Assembly (NCBI GenBank): GCA_945877235.1
Contig: CAMCRF010000015.1
Span: forward strand, 1 to 36,727
DNA from: Bordetella parapertussis
GTDB lineage: Bacteria > Pseudomonadota > Gammaproteobacteria > Burkholderiales > Burkholderiaceae_A
Length of the DNA: 36,727 nucleotides
Direction of reading: 5' to 3'
The notes under the pieces were generated by a model. It was not told where the DNA came from. It saw only the letters and a list, made by a program, of their open reading frames with translations, and did no database searches. A program made the translations under genes and the position numbers. Below, piece by piece: positions 1 to 8,739 of this stretch (position 1 is the stretch's first letter; every line of letters starts with the position of its first letter).

Positions 1-456
1 GCCTCGATCCAGGCCATTGCTGCTGCAACCCCCAGCCCGTCCTCCCGTTTTGTGTCGCAGGCGCTTAGCAAGAGCGATCGGCCGGAGCTTGCGAGTGCAC
101 GGGTGGTGGTGAGTGGGGGCAGAGCCCTGGGCTCGGCTGAGCAGTATCAGGCGGTGCTCACGCCGCTGGCGGACAAGCTCAATGCGGCGCTGGGTGCTTC
201 GAGAGCGGCGGTGGATGCGGGGTATGCGCCCAATGACTATCAGGTGGGGCAGACGGGCAAGGTGGTGGCGCCGCAGCTCTATGTGGCCATTGGGATGAGT
301 GGAGCGATCCAGCACTTGGCGGGGATGAAGGACAGCAAGGTGATTGTGGCGATCAACAAGGACCCCGATGCGCCGATCTTCCAGGTGGCTGACTACGGCC
401 TGGTCGCCGACCTCTTCACCGCCGTGCCGGAGTTGGTCGAGAAGCTCTCAGCATGA
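1..456 (+). CDS. etfA: Electron transfer flavoprotein alpha subunit, C-terminal part (cut by left edge)
   Basis: The reading frame is open from base 1 and ends at TGA 454-456, giving the last 151 residues of a protein normally about 310 long. What is visible is the FAD-binding domain of EtfA: the [19 protein letters not shown] and QVGQTGK segments, then [16 protein letters not shown] and a closing [18 protein letters not shown]. EtfA/EtfB accept electrons from acyl-CoA dehydrogenases and pass them to ETF-quinone oxidoreductase. The three ACAD genes in this window would need such an acceptor. etfB and the start of etfA lie to the left. The stop overlaps the next start as ATGA, so the next gene is probably translationally coupled. 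Identification is firm; whether this ETF serves the local ACADs is inference. Confidence 0.95.
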   Translation, partial: ASIQAIAAATPSPSSRFVSQALSKSDRPELASARVVVSGGRALGSAEQYQAVLTPLADKLNAALGASRAAVDAGYAPNDYQVGQTGKVVAPQLYVAIGMSGAIQHLAGMKDSKVIVAINKDPDAPIFQVADYGLVADLFTAVPELVEKLSA

Positions 457-1160
457 GTGGGCGCATGCATGTCCGCGAGGCCGTTCAGGCCCGCCATTCG
501 GTTCGAGCGTTTCTCAATCAGCCCGTCCCCAGAGCGCTCATCTCCGAGATTCTTGAGGCAGCCTCACGTGCGCCCTCTGGCACCAACATCCAGCCTTGGC
601 AGGTTTTTGTTGCAACGGACGACGCGCTGGTCTCGCTCAAGCGCGCGTTGGTTGAGGCCTTCTACGCTTCGCTTACGGGTGGGTTCAAGGCCGAGGAGGC
701 CTACCCGTATTACCCCACGGAATGGTTCGATCCTTACAAGAGCCGGAGGAAGGCTTTAGGGCTGGACCTCTATGGAAGGCTTGGAATTCCTAAGGAGGAT
801 CAGCAGGGCATGATGGCCCAGACGGCGCGGAATTTTCAGCTGTTCGATGCCCCCGTTGGCCTCTTCATATTCTGTGATGCACGCATGGGGCAGGGTGCGC
901 TCGTAGACTGCGGCATGTTCGCTCAGAACATGCTTCTCCTTGCAACCGAGCAGGGTCTTGGCAGTTGCCCACAGGCTGCGCTCAACCCCTTTCACACGGT
1001 GATTCGTGAGGTCTTGCAGGTCCCCGACCATCTGATGATGGTGTGCACGATTGCGCTGGGGTATGAGGATAAGGCCCATGTTGTCAACACGCTCTCTACG
1101 CCCAGAGCACCCGCTGACGAGTTTGTGCATTTTCGAAGCACCCGAGTCAGTGCACCTTAA
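453..1160 (+). CDS. Nitroreductase family FMN oxidoreductase
   Basis: A 235-residue protein with the nitroreductase fold signature. The N-terminal [14 protein letters not shown] segment carries the Arg-His-Ser-x-Arg FMN-phosphate site, followed by [18 protein letters not shown]. Near residues 145-175 is a cofactor-side segment with [20 protein letters not shown]. Family members are cytosolic FMN enzymes that reduce nitro groups, quinones or enoates with NAD(P)H; the substrate cannot be read from sequence. The ATG at 453 overlaps the etfA stop by four bases. An in-frame ATG at 465 (MHVREAV) is an alternative start. It sits in the sulfatase / beta-oxidation operon, 40 bases before the sulfatase. 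The PnbA/NfnB-like group is the nearest family I recognise. Confidence 0.9.
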   Translation: MSGRMHVREAVQARHSVRAFLNQPVPRALISEILEAASRAPSGTNIQPWQVFVATDDALVSLKRALVEAFYASLTGGFKAEEAYPYYPTEWFDPYKSRRKALGLDLYGRLGIPKEDQQGMMAQTARNFQLFDAPVGLFIFCDARMGQGALVDCGMFAQNMLLLATEQGLGSCPQAALNPFHTVIREVLQVPDHLMMVCTIALGYEDKAHVVNTLSTPRAPADEFVHFRSTRVSAP

Positions 1161-1200
1161 GTTCCCGATGCACCCGAATCGCCAATCAGGAGGCCTTTTG

Positions 1201-2682
1201 ATGTTGATCCGACTCACTGCATTTTTAGCTGCGAGCATTCTGGGTACTCACGCATTTGCGGCACCCGCTGCCCAGGCCACAGAGCGCCCCAACATTCTGG
1301 TCATTATGGCCGACGATGTTGGACCCACCAACGTCAGCGCTTATTCGCTCGGTCTCATGGCGCCGACGCCACAGATCGACCGAATCGCCAAAGAGGGCAA
1401 GCTTTTCACTGATCACTATGCGGAACCCACGTGTACTCCGGGTCGCGCTGCATTTATCACGGGTCAGTATCCGATTCGCACGGGTCTCACCACCGTGGGT
1501 CTGCCTGGGTCGCCGGTCGGACTGCGCAAGGAGGACCCCACCTTGGCCACCGTGCTCAAGCCATTGGGTTACCGCAGTGGTCAGTTTGGTAAGAACCATC
1601 TGGGAGACCGCAACGAACACCTGCCCACCGCCCATGGGTTTGATGAGTTCTTCGGAAACCTCTACCACATGAACAGCGAGGAGGAGCCAGAGCAGCTCGA
1701 TTATCCAACCGAGCGTATGGCCAAGTACAAGCCGAGAGGGGTCATCCATTCATTCGCTGGTGGGCAGATTGTCGACACCGGCCCGCTTACCCGCAAGCGC
1801 ATGGAAACTATTGAATGGGAGTTCGTCGACAAGACCAAGCGGTTTATGCGTCAGTCCGTTGAGGAGAAAAAACCTTTCTTTGTATGGTTTAACTCCACAC
1901 GCATGCATGTCTACACCCATGTCGTGCAGAAGTATCGAGAGAGAGCCGCAAAGTGGTCTACCGAAGATGATGTTTTCGCCGCGGGCATGATGGAACTCGA
2001 CGATGTCGTGGGCAGTCTTCTCAGTGAGCTCGATCAGCTTGGAGTGTCCAAAAACACCATCGTGATCTTTACCTCTGACAACGGACCCATGTCATCCTGG
2101 TGGCCCGACGGTGGGACCACGCCTTTCAAGGGCGAGAAGTCCTCATCCTGGGAGGGTGCATACCGGGTTCCCACGCTTATTCGGTGGCCCTCGAAAATTC
2201 CTGCCGGAACCATTTCCAACGGCCTTCAGAGCCATATGGATTTGTTCTCTACGCTTGCCGCAGCAGCGGGTGTGCCAGACGTTGCGTCTCAGCTCCGGGC
2301 AAGCCACAAGGTCATGATCGATGGTGTCAACAACCTCAAGCATTGGACCGACCCGACCGGGAGCACGGAGTCTGCCCGAGAGTCGTATGTCTATTACGTA
2401 GAGAACTCGATTATTGGTGTGCGCTGGAAGCATTGGAAATCGGTCGCGCGCGCAAGGGACGGCTTCTTCGATGCCCCAAAGCAGGCGTACTACCTCTTTA
2501 ACCTGCGCATGGATCCTTTCGAGAAGCACCTCGGTCACAAAAACAATGAGCTGGCGATGCGAAAAGCTTGGGTTGGCTCCATGCTTCGCGAGGTCGTAGA
2601 GGCACACATTGGCTCGCTTCGCGAGTTCCCGCCCAGACAAGCAAGCAACTCTCTGACTGCCGGATTCGAGAAAACCAAGTAG
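1201..2682 (+). CDS. Exported type I (formylglycine) sulfatase
   Basis: A 493-residue alkaline-phosphatase-fold sulfatase that hydrolyses sulfate esters. The start is ATG 1201, behind a strong AGGAGG at about 1188-1193; upstream in-frame starts lie inside the nitroreductase gene. The N-terminus is a Sec-type signal peptide (hydrophobic residues 4-18, cleavage near AFA-AP at about residue 21). D38-D39 begin the metal site in IMADDVG. The sulfatase core CTPGR is at residues 78-82, with C78 the predicted formylglycine residue. GKNHLGD has K131 and H133, and TSDNGP has D293-N294. TPFKGEKSSSWEG supplies a further sulfate-site lysine. All expected catalytic residues are present. The FGE gene that would activate it follows after four bases. 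The substrate is unknown; embedding among beta-oxidation genes suggests a sulfated lipid or steroid, which is inference. Confidence 0.93.
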   Translation: MLIRLTAFLAASILGTHAFAAPAAQATERPNILVIMADDVGPTNVSAYSLGLMAPTPQIDRIAKEGKLFTDHYAEPTCTPGRAAFITGQYPIRTGLTTVGLPGSPVGLRKEDPTLATVLKPLGYRSGQFGKNHLGDRNEHLPTAHGFDEFFGNLYHMNSEEEPEQLDYPTERMAKYKPRGVIHSFAGGQIVDTGPLTRKRMETIEWEFVDKTKRFMRQSVEEKKPFFVWFNSTRMHVYTHVVQKYRERAAKWSTEDDVFAAGMMELDDVVGSLLSELDQLGVSKNTIVIFTSDNGPMSSWWPDGGTTPFKGEKSSSWEGAYRVPTLIRWPSKIPAGTISNGLQSHMDLFSTLAAAAGVPDVASQLRASHKVMIDGVNNLKHWTDPTGSTESARESYVYYVENSIIGVRWKHWKSVARARDGFFDAPKQAYYLFNLRMDPFEKHLGHKNNELAMRKAWVGSMLREVVEAHIGSLREFPPRQASNSLTAGFEKTK

Positions 2683-2686
2683 CGCC

Positions 2687-3703
2687 ATGCATCAGCGGTC
2701 ACGTCGTCGCTTCGTTGGGCTCTGCGCGGCAGGCTTCAGCAGTTTTGCCAGTGTCGGGCTCACCCGCGAACGGGGCCAGGAAAGCGTGCTGCTGCGCGGA
2801 GGTCGCTTTCAGATGGGATCGGAGAGTCGTTTCGCGAAGCCTAATGAAAAGCCTGTGCATTGGGTGGAGGTCTCCGCTTTTTCAATCGATCGCACGCATG
2901 TCACGAATCGGTCGTTCGGGCAGTTTGTTCAAGAGACTGGATACGTAACCACCGCGGAGTTACCCCCCAAATGGGAAGACTTGGCCCCCCAACTTCCTCC
3001 GGGTACACCACGCCCGCCCCCTGCGGCCCTTGTCGCAGGGGGGATGGTCTACGTTGGCCAGAGCCGGCCGCGGCTCGAACAAGAATATCTGAGGGCCTGG
3101 GCCTTTGTTCCCGGCGCAAGTTGGCGTAAGCCCCTGGGCCCTCATTCGGGCCTCAATGGCCTAGAGGACCACCCGGTAGTCCAGGTCTCTTATGCAGACG
3201 CTATGGCGTATGCGCGCTGGTGTGGACGCAGCCTGCCCACAGAAGCTCAATTTGAATTTGCCGCCCGGGGCGGTTTGGCACAGAAAGATTTTTCTTGGGG
3301 TGACCGGTTCCGTGACGCTGATCAGGATAAGGCTCAGACCTGGGAAAACGACCGACTCGGAGGACGCACCACGGCTGTGGGCTCTTTCCCGGCCAATGGC
3401 TATGGGCTCTTCGATATGAGCGGGAATGTCTGGCAGTGGTGCGCTGATTGGTATCGATCCGATGTCTTTGTGCAACGAGCGAAGTCTGCGCGCACGACAG
3501 TGAACCCTCTTGGTCCATCTTCAAGCTACACCGAGGAGGAAGAGTGGGGAGGCGCACCTCCCCAGGCCCCAAAGCGCGTGATCCGGGGGGGCTCATTCCT
3601 TTGTCATCGTGATTACTGCATGGGCTATCGGCCCAGTGCGAGAAGGGGCATGGACCCCTTGTCTTCCATGTCACATGTTGGTTTTAGAACCGTTTCGAGG
3701 TAG
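2687..3703 (+). CDS. Formylglycine-generating enzyme (sulfatase-modifying factor)
   Basis: A 338-residue FGE-sulfatase domain protein that oxidises the cysteine of the CxPxR sulfatase motif to formylglycine using copper and O2. Domain marks: LLRGGRFQMGSES (about residues 35-47), HPVVQVSYADAMAYARWCG (162-180), LPTEAQFEFAARGG (183-196), NGYGLFDMSGNVWQW (237-251) and RVIRGGSFLCHRDYC (297-311). C306 and C311 match the two catalytic cysteines of authentic FGE (CHRxYC spacing), so it is likely a true FGE rather than an inactive EgtB-like or SUMF2-like relative. The N-terminus SRRRFVGLCAAG resembles a twin-arginine signal, whereas bacterial FGEs are usually thought of as cytosolic. It lies four bases after the sulfatase, its obvious client. 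The next gene begins 11 bases downstream. Confidence 0.92.
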   Translation: MHQRSRRRFVGLCAAGFSSFASVGLTRERGQESVLLRGGRFQMGSESRFAKPNEKPVHWVEVSAFSIDRTHVTNRSFGQFVQETGYVTTAELPPKWEDLAPQLPPGTPRPPPAALVAGGMVYVGQSRPRLEQEYLRAWAFVPGASWRKPLGPHSGLNGLEDHPVVQVSYADAMAYARWCGRSLPTEAQFEFAARGGLAQKDFSWGDRFRDADQDKAQTWENDRLGGRTTAVGSFPANGYGLFDMSGNVWQWCADWYRSDVFVQRAKSARTTVNPLGPSSSYTEEEEWGGAPPQAPKRVIRGGSFLCHRDYCMGYRPSARRGMDPLSSMSHVGFRTVSR

Positions 3704-3714
3704 AGGAGATTTTG

Positions 3715-4929
3715 GTGTCCCAAGTCTGCATTTTTGATCATGTTCGAACGCCTCGAGGCCGAGGAAAGCCCGATGGAGGCCTGCATGAGATCACGCCGGT
3801 TCAGCTCGCGAGTGCGCCACTGAGGGCCCTGATCGATCGGCAATCCATCGATTCATCCGAACTCGGTGAGGTGGTGATGGGCTGCGTTGTCCCAGTCGGT
3901 GAGCAAGGCGGCAACATCGCTCGTATGGCTGTGCTCAATGCCGACATCGACCAACGTGTTCCCGCCACCCAAATCAACCGATACTGCGGCTCCGGCCTCG
4001 AGTCTGTAGCCCTCGCAGCAGCCAAAGTTCAGGCTGGCCACTGCGAACTCGCCGTCGGGGGCGGCATTGAAATGATGTCCCGGGTCCCTATGGGCTCAGA
4101 TGGCGGCGCATGGGCACAAGATCCTCAGGTCGCTGCGAAGACAGGGTTTGTGATGCAGGGTATTTCCGCAGATCTGCTTGCGAGTTTGCAGGGCTACTCT
4201 CGTGAACAGCTCGATCAGGTCGCAGTCCAGAGTCACCAGCGTGCTGCAACGGCGTGGCAGGAGGGGCGCTTCAACCGATCTGTCGTCCCAGTGAAAGATT
4301 TTATTGGGCTGACCGCTCTCGATCGAGACGAGACCATTCGGCCTGACACGAGCCTTGAATCCTTGGCGGCGCTAAAGCCTGCATTCCTCGAAATGGGGCA
4401 GAAATACGGCTATGACGCGATTGCCTTGAGGAAGTACCCACAGCTCTACAACATTCAACACCATCATCATGCTGGGAATAGTTCAGGCATTGTCGACGGT
4501 GCCGCGGCGGTACTTGTTGGCAGCGAAGCCGCAGGCCAACGGCTTGGCTTGCGGTCTCGCGCACGCATTGTGAGTTATGCGGCCATTGGCTCAGAGCCCA
4601 CCCTTATGCTCGATGCGCCCTCGCATGCAGCGGAGCTCGCCCTAAAGCGAGCTGGTTTGTCGCCCTCAGACATAGACCTCTGGGAAATCAACGAGGCCTT
4701 CTCATCGGTTGTGCTTACTTTCGTTCATCGCATGGGCATTGCAATGAATGTTGTCAATGTTAATGGTGGTGCTATTGCCATGGGGCATCCCTTGGGGGCG
4801 AGCGGGTCGATCCTCCTCGGGACACTGCTCGACGAGTTGGAGCGACAGGACAAGTCTAGAGGCTTGATCACACTCTGCGTCGCTGCAGGCATGGGTGTGG
4901 CCATGGTGATTCAGCGAGAAGGGCTCTGA
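3715..4929 (+). CDS. Thiolase (acetyl-CoA acyltransferase)
   Basis: A 404-residue thiolase catalysing CoA-dependent cleavage of 3-oxoacyl-CoA, the last step of a beta-oxidation cycle. The acylated cysteine is C91 in NRYCGSG. The NEAF motif, H358 in MGHPLGASG and C388 in LCVAAGMG complete the active site. The closing motif is CVAAGMG rather than the more usual CxGGGxG. I chose GTG 3715 because AGAGGAG at 3702-3708 is well spaced from it; TTG 3712 is one codon upstream. It lies 11 bases after the FGE gene and one base before the FadB-like partner, and the pair looks like an alpha/beta beta-oxidation complex. A second thiolase at the right edge indicates non-redundant substrate ranges. Confidence 0.93.
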   Translation: MSQVCIFDHVRTPRGRGKPDGGLHEITPVQLASAPLRALIDRQSIDSSELGEVVMGCVVPVGEQGGNIARMAVLNADIDQRVPATQINRYCGSGLESVALAAAKVQAGHCELAVGGGIEMMSRVPMGSDGGAWAQDPQVAAKTGFVMQGISADLLASLQGYSREQLDQVAVQSHQRAATAWQEGRFNRSVVPVKDFIGLTALDRDETIRPDTSLESLAALKPAFLEMGQKYGYDAIALRKYPQLYNIQHHHHAGNSSGIVDGAAAVLVGSEAAGQRLGLRSRARIVSYAAIGSEPTLMLDAPSHAAELALKRAGLSPSDIDLWEINEAFSSVVLTFVHRMGIAMNVVNVNGGAIAMGHPLGASGSILLGTLLDELERQDKSRGLITLCVAAGMGVAMVIQREGL

Positions 4930-4930
4930 A

Positions 4931-7099
4931 ATGACAGCGCATTCCATTCGACTAGAGATCGACACGAACCATATTGCTCACCTTATTCTGGACACGCCAG
5001 ATCGGAGCATGAATGTCATTGATCAGCAGTTTCTCAATGACCTTCACACCCATGCTGCCACGATTCGTGACAACAACGCTATCTGTGGTGCCATTATTCG
5101 AAGTGCAAAGAGCGCCTTCGTGGCTGGCGCTGATCTGACCACTATGGAGAGCAATCTTGACCAGATGCATGCAGATTGCATCGAAGTTGCCTTCGAGAAA
5201 TTTTTCTCACTCTCGAAGGCCATTCGCGAGATTGAACTGCTTCAGAAGCCGGTTGTAGCCCTGATCGATGGAGCGGCCATGGGTGGGGGGTTTGAGCTCT
5301 GCCTGGGGTGTCATCGACGACTCATGTCGGACAGCAGTCGCTCCTCGGTGGGTCTGCCGGAGGTTCAGGTTGGGCTGCTTCCCGGCGGCGGTGGCACCCA
5401 AAGGCTCATTCGTATGTTGGGGATTACCGCAGCGCTGCCTTGGCTCCTTGAGGGTAAGTCTGCTGGACCAGAGGCTGCGCTCAAGGCTGGTCTTGTGGAT
5501 GAAGTCATGCCCTCGGAGCAATTGATTGCAGCGGCCACTGCGTGGATTCTTTCCGGCCCCAAGACCATCAAGGCTTGGGATGAGAAGGGCTTTCGGATCC
5601 CCGGCGGGGGGCCGACAGACCCGCGTGTAGCCCCTGCGTTTGTGGTGGGTAATGCCATGCTCATCGCAAATACGCAGGGCAATATTCCTGCCCCGCTTGC
5701 CATTCAGAGCTGCGCATTTGAGGGTGCTCAGCTGCCGTTCGATCGGGCGCTGCGCGTCGAGGTCAAGTACCTGCTCGATATTTCGCTTAATAGCCCAGTC
5801 TCAACCAGCATGATCCGAACGCTCTTTCTGAGCAAGACGCGAGCAGAGCGAGGCGCGAGCCGACCACAAGGACAGCCGCCCTCTCAGTTTCAACGGATTG
5901 GAATTGTTGGCTCGGGCATGATGGGCATTGGCATTGCAAAGGCTGCGGCGAGGCGTGGGCTCTCAGTCAAACTCATGGATCAGTCCCTTGAGCGGGCGAC
6001 GGCCGCTCGCGAGCAGATTCGAGCGGACTTTCAGCGTCAGCTCGATCGGGGTCGCCTCTCAGCTGACGCTATGCAAAAGGCGATGAGCTTGATCGAGGCC
6101 GTCGGCTCACATGCTGACCTCTCAGATCGCGAGCTGGTCATCGAGGCCGTGTTTGAGGACCTGGAACTCAAGCAGAATCTGGTGCGCAGTCTGGATGCCC
6201 ATGTCTCATCCACCTGCGTTATCGGGACAAATACCTCCGGTCTTCCTATTGCGCGCATTGCTTCAGCGAGCTCCCATCCGGAGCGCGTGATCGGGCTGCA
6301 TTTTTTCTCACCCGCAGACCGCATGCCCCTGGTGGAAGTGATCCGTGGCCCCAAGACAACAGACGCCTGCCTGGCACAGAGCATTGACTTCACCCTACAG
6401 CTTAAGAAGACGCCGATTGTCGTGCGGGATGCGAGAGGGTTCTTTACGAGTCGATTCATTGGCGCGTTTGTCGACGACGCGATTGGTATGGTCGCTGAGG
6501 GTGTGAGCCCTGCACTCATCGAGAACTGCTCGCGGCAAGTCGGTATGCCAGTGGGCCCACTGGCCATTACCGATGAGCTCTCCATCGAACTCTCAGTGCA
6601 TGCGGGTGAGGCCCATCGTAAAGTCTACGGCGAGGCTTACAAGGAGGGGCGCTCGGTTCCGGTGCTTCGCGCGCTGTTTGAGCGTGACCGAATGGGTAAA
6701 AAGGTCGGACGGGGGTTTTACGACTACACAGAATCTGGCAAGCAGATATGGCCCGGTCTCGCGGATCTCTACCCCCAGCGCGCGACACAGCCCGATCCCG
6801 AGTTGCTGCGTCAGAGAATCCTCTATGTTCAAGTCATTGAGGCACTGAAGGCAGTCGAAGAGGGCGTCTTGACCTCTGCTGCAGATGGTGACATCGGTGC
6901 CATTTTGGGTGTTGGTTTCCCGGCCTACACAGGAGGCCCATTTTGCTTTGTAGATGCCGTTACCCCGGGCGTGTTTGCTCAAACCTGTAACCAACTGGCA
7001 GATCAGTTTGGTGAGCACCTCAGGCCGCCAAAGATTCTGATGGAGATGGACCGGTTGGGCCAACGCTTCTACGGCCCCATGGCAAGGCAATTTTCATGA
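4931..7099 (+). CDS. Bifunctional enoyl-CoA hydratase / 3-hydroxyacyl-CoA dehydrogenase (FadB/FadJ-like)
   Basis: A 722-residue protein of full FadB/FadJ length. The hydratase domain occupies about residues 1-190, with the oxyanion segment AAMGGGFELCLG and both acid/base glutamates, E122 and E144 (LPEV). The NAD-binding domain begins at residue 324 with GIVGSGMMG, followed by the HFFSPADRMPLVEV segment of the dehydrogenase. The C-terminal helical repeats end with GVGFPAYTGGPF. It hydrates trans-2-enoyl-CoA and oxidises the 3-hydroxyacyl-CoA. It is one base from the thiolase and overlaps the following GMC gene as ATGA, so the three are likely co-translated. It is a clear paralogue of the FadB/FadJ-like gene at 34038-35939, which is shorter and differs in the linker. 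Confidence 0.93.
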   Translation: MTAHSIRLEIDTNHIAHLILDTPDRSMNVIDQQFLNDLHTHAATIRDNNAICGAIIRSAKSAFVAGADLTTMESNLDQMHADCIEVAFEKFFSLSKAIREIELLQKPVVALIDGAAMGGGFELCLGCHRRLMSDSSRSSVGLPEVQVGLLPGGGGTQRLIRMLGITAALPWLLEGKSAGPEAALKAGLVDEVMPSEQLIAAATAWILSGPKTIKAWDEKGFRIPGGGPTDPRVAPAFVVGNAMLIANTQGNIPAPLAIQSCAFEGAQLPFDRALRVEVKYLLDISLNSPVSTSMIRTLFLSKTRAERGASRPQGQPPSQFQRIGIVGSGMMGIGIAKAAARRGLSVKLMDQSLERATAAREQIRADFQRQLDRGRLSADAMQKAMSLIEAVGSHADLSDRELVIEAVFEDLELKQNLVRSLDAHVSSTCVIGTNTSGLPIARIASASSHPERVIGLHFFSPADRMPLVEVIRGPKTTDACLAQSIDFTLQLKKTPIVVRDARGFFTSRFIGAFVDDAIGMVAEGVSPALIENCSRQVGMPVGPLAITDELSIELSVHAGEAHRKVYGEAYKEGRSVPVLRALFERDRMGKKVGRGFYDYTESGKQIWPGLADLYPQRATQPDPELLRQRILYVQVIEALKAVEEGVLTSAADGDIGAILGVGFPAYTGGPFCFVDAVTPGVFAQTCNQLADQFGEHLRPPKILMEMDRLGQRFYGPMARQFS

Positions 7100-8739
7100 G
7101 CGACCTGGTATTTGATTTCATTGTGGTTGGTGCAGGCTCAGCGGGTGGGCAGCTTGTCTCCGAGTTGACTCGCTCAGGCCAACACCGCGTGCTGCTGATC
7201 GAGGCCGGGGGAAGCCACAAAGATCTAAAGATTGACATGCCGGCCGGATGGGGTGCGCTGGGCAATGACCCCAAATTTAGCTGGGGCCATTGGACTGAGC
7301 CCGAGCCCATGGCTCACGGACGCCGGGTTTCTATTCCACGCGGTCGGGTTCTGGGTGGCTCTTCTTCGATCAATGGAATGATCTATATCAGGGGGCAGCA
7401 GTCCGACTACGCTCGTTGGGTTGAGGAGGGCGCTCATGGTTGGTCATGGGAGGAGTTGCTCCCAGATTTCATTGCGACAGAACATCAGCTTGATCTGCAC
7501 GGAAACGCTCACGGCACAGGGGGCTCACTGACTGCGGCAAGCCTGCGCTCAGTGCATCCAGTTTCAAGGGCTATGGTTGAGGCAGCTCGATCTGCTGGAT
7601 TGGCCCGGGTCGATGATTTCAATAGTGGCACTGCAGAGGGGTGCGGACTCTATCAGGTGAACGTTCGCGAGGGACGGCGAGATTCCATTGCAAGAAGAGC
7701 GCTCGAGCCAGCACTTACCCGTTCTAATCTGGAGCTTGCAAGTCATGCGCTTGTCGACTCTATTCTCTTTCGTGGAAAACGCGCTGTCGGTGTGCGCTAT
7801 AGACGATCAGATGGGAGTGTTACTGAGGCCCATGCTCGAGCAGAAGTCATTGTGTGTGCAGGAAGTCTCGAGACTCCGGGCCTCTTGATGCGCTCGGGAG
7901 TGGGGCCACCCGATCAGCTTCAGGCGCTCGGCATCCCAGTGGTGAGCGCCCTTCCTGGTGTCGGGCAGAACCTGCAAGACCATGCAGTTATTCCAATGGC
8001 GTTTCGTCTGCGAGCTGGGACACCGAGCCTAAATCCATCTTTTCGGGGATTGGGTTTGATCAAGAGTGTCTTGCAATACCTCTTGCTTCGCAGTGGCCCC
8101 ATGACGACCCCTCCTGCAGAGTTTGGGGGGTACTTTCGCTCAGATCCCGCTTTAGCCCATACAGATGTACAAGTCTTTGGTCTGCCCGTGACGGGAGATA
8201 TTGAGTCGGTGCTTAAGGGAAAGCAGCCGACCACAGAGGCTCAGCCCGGTCTTACGCTGGCCCCATATCAGGTACGTCCCTGGTCCAGAGGTTCCGTACA
8301 GTTGGTAGACCGTAATCCACAGACCCTTCCGAGAATACAGGTGAACTACCTCTCCGATGCGCGTGACCAAGCTGTGGTGGTGAGTGCGCTGCGCTGGCTG
8401 AGGGGTATGACAGCACAGCCTGCCCTTGCATCGCTGATTGATCATGAGCTGCAACCGGGCCCAGAGAGAGTCCGTGATGAGGCGCTTTTGGATTGGGCTG
8501 GCCAGGTGCTAACAACTGGGCATCATCCCGTGGGAACCTGCCGGATAGGACCTTCCGACGACCCCCGCACAGTAGTTGATGCAGAGCTTCGCGTGATAGG
8601 CCTTGAGGGTTTGCGGGTGGCCGATGCCAGCGTGATGCCAAGCCTCATCAGCGGCAACACCAATGCTACTTCGGTGGTGATTGGGCACCGCGCTGCGCGA
8701 TTGCTCGCTCAGTCTGCGCAAGGCTCAGCTCGAGCCTAA
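7096..8739 (+). CDS. GMC-family FAD alcohol oxidoreductase
   Basis: A 547-residue glucose-methanol-choline oxidoreductase. The N-terminal FAD dinucleotide motif is VVGAGSAGG, with EAGG about 25 residues later. GMC signature 1 is seen in GRVLGGSSSINGMIYIRG, and signature 2 around GSLETPGLLMRSGVG. The catalytic base is the H476-H477 region in HHPVGTCRIG, and the protein closes with LRVADASVMPSLISGNTNAT. Relatives oxidise primary or secondary alcohols, including choline, aliphatic alcohols, polyethylene glycols and sterols. Downstream of a sulfatase it could oxidise the alcohol released from a sulfate ester; this is inference. The start overlaps the FadB-like stop by four bases. The last 74 bases overlap the convergent metallo-hydrolase gene. 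No N-terminal export signal is seen. Confidence 0.92.
   Translation: MSDLVFDFIVVGAGSAGGQLVSELTRSGQHRVLLIEAGGSHKDLKIDMPAGWGALGNDPKFSWGHWTEPEPMAHGRRVSIPRGRVLGGSSSINGMIYIRGQQSDYARWVEEGAHGWSWEELLPDFIATEHQLDLHGNAHGTGGSLTAASLRSVHPVSRAMVEAARSAGLARVDDFNSGTAEGCGLYQVNVREGRRDSIARRALEPALTRSNLELASHALVDSILFRGKRAVGVRYRRSDGSVTEAHARAEVIVCAGSLETPGLLMRSGVGPPDQLQALGIPVVSALPGVGQNLQDHAVIPMAFRLRAGTPSLNPSFRGLGLIKSVLQYLLLRSGPMTTPPAEFGGYFRSDPALAHTDVQVFGLPVTGDIESVLKGKQPTTEAQPGLTLAPYQVRPWSRGSVQLVDRNPQTLPRIQVNYLSDARDQAVVVSALRWLRGMTAQPALASLIDHELQPGPERVRDEALLDWAGQVLTTGHHPVGTCRIGPSDDPRTVVDAELRVIGLEGLRVADASVMPSLISGNTNATSVVIGHRAARLLAQSAQGSARA

Noticed and set aside
1051..1200. A 50-residue N-terminal extension of the sulfatase
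   Set aside because: It lies inside the nitroreductase gene in another frame. ATG 1201 has a strong Shine-Dalgarno and begins a clean signal peptide.
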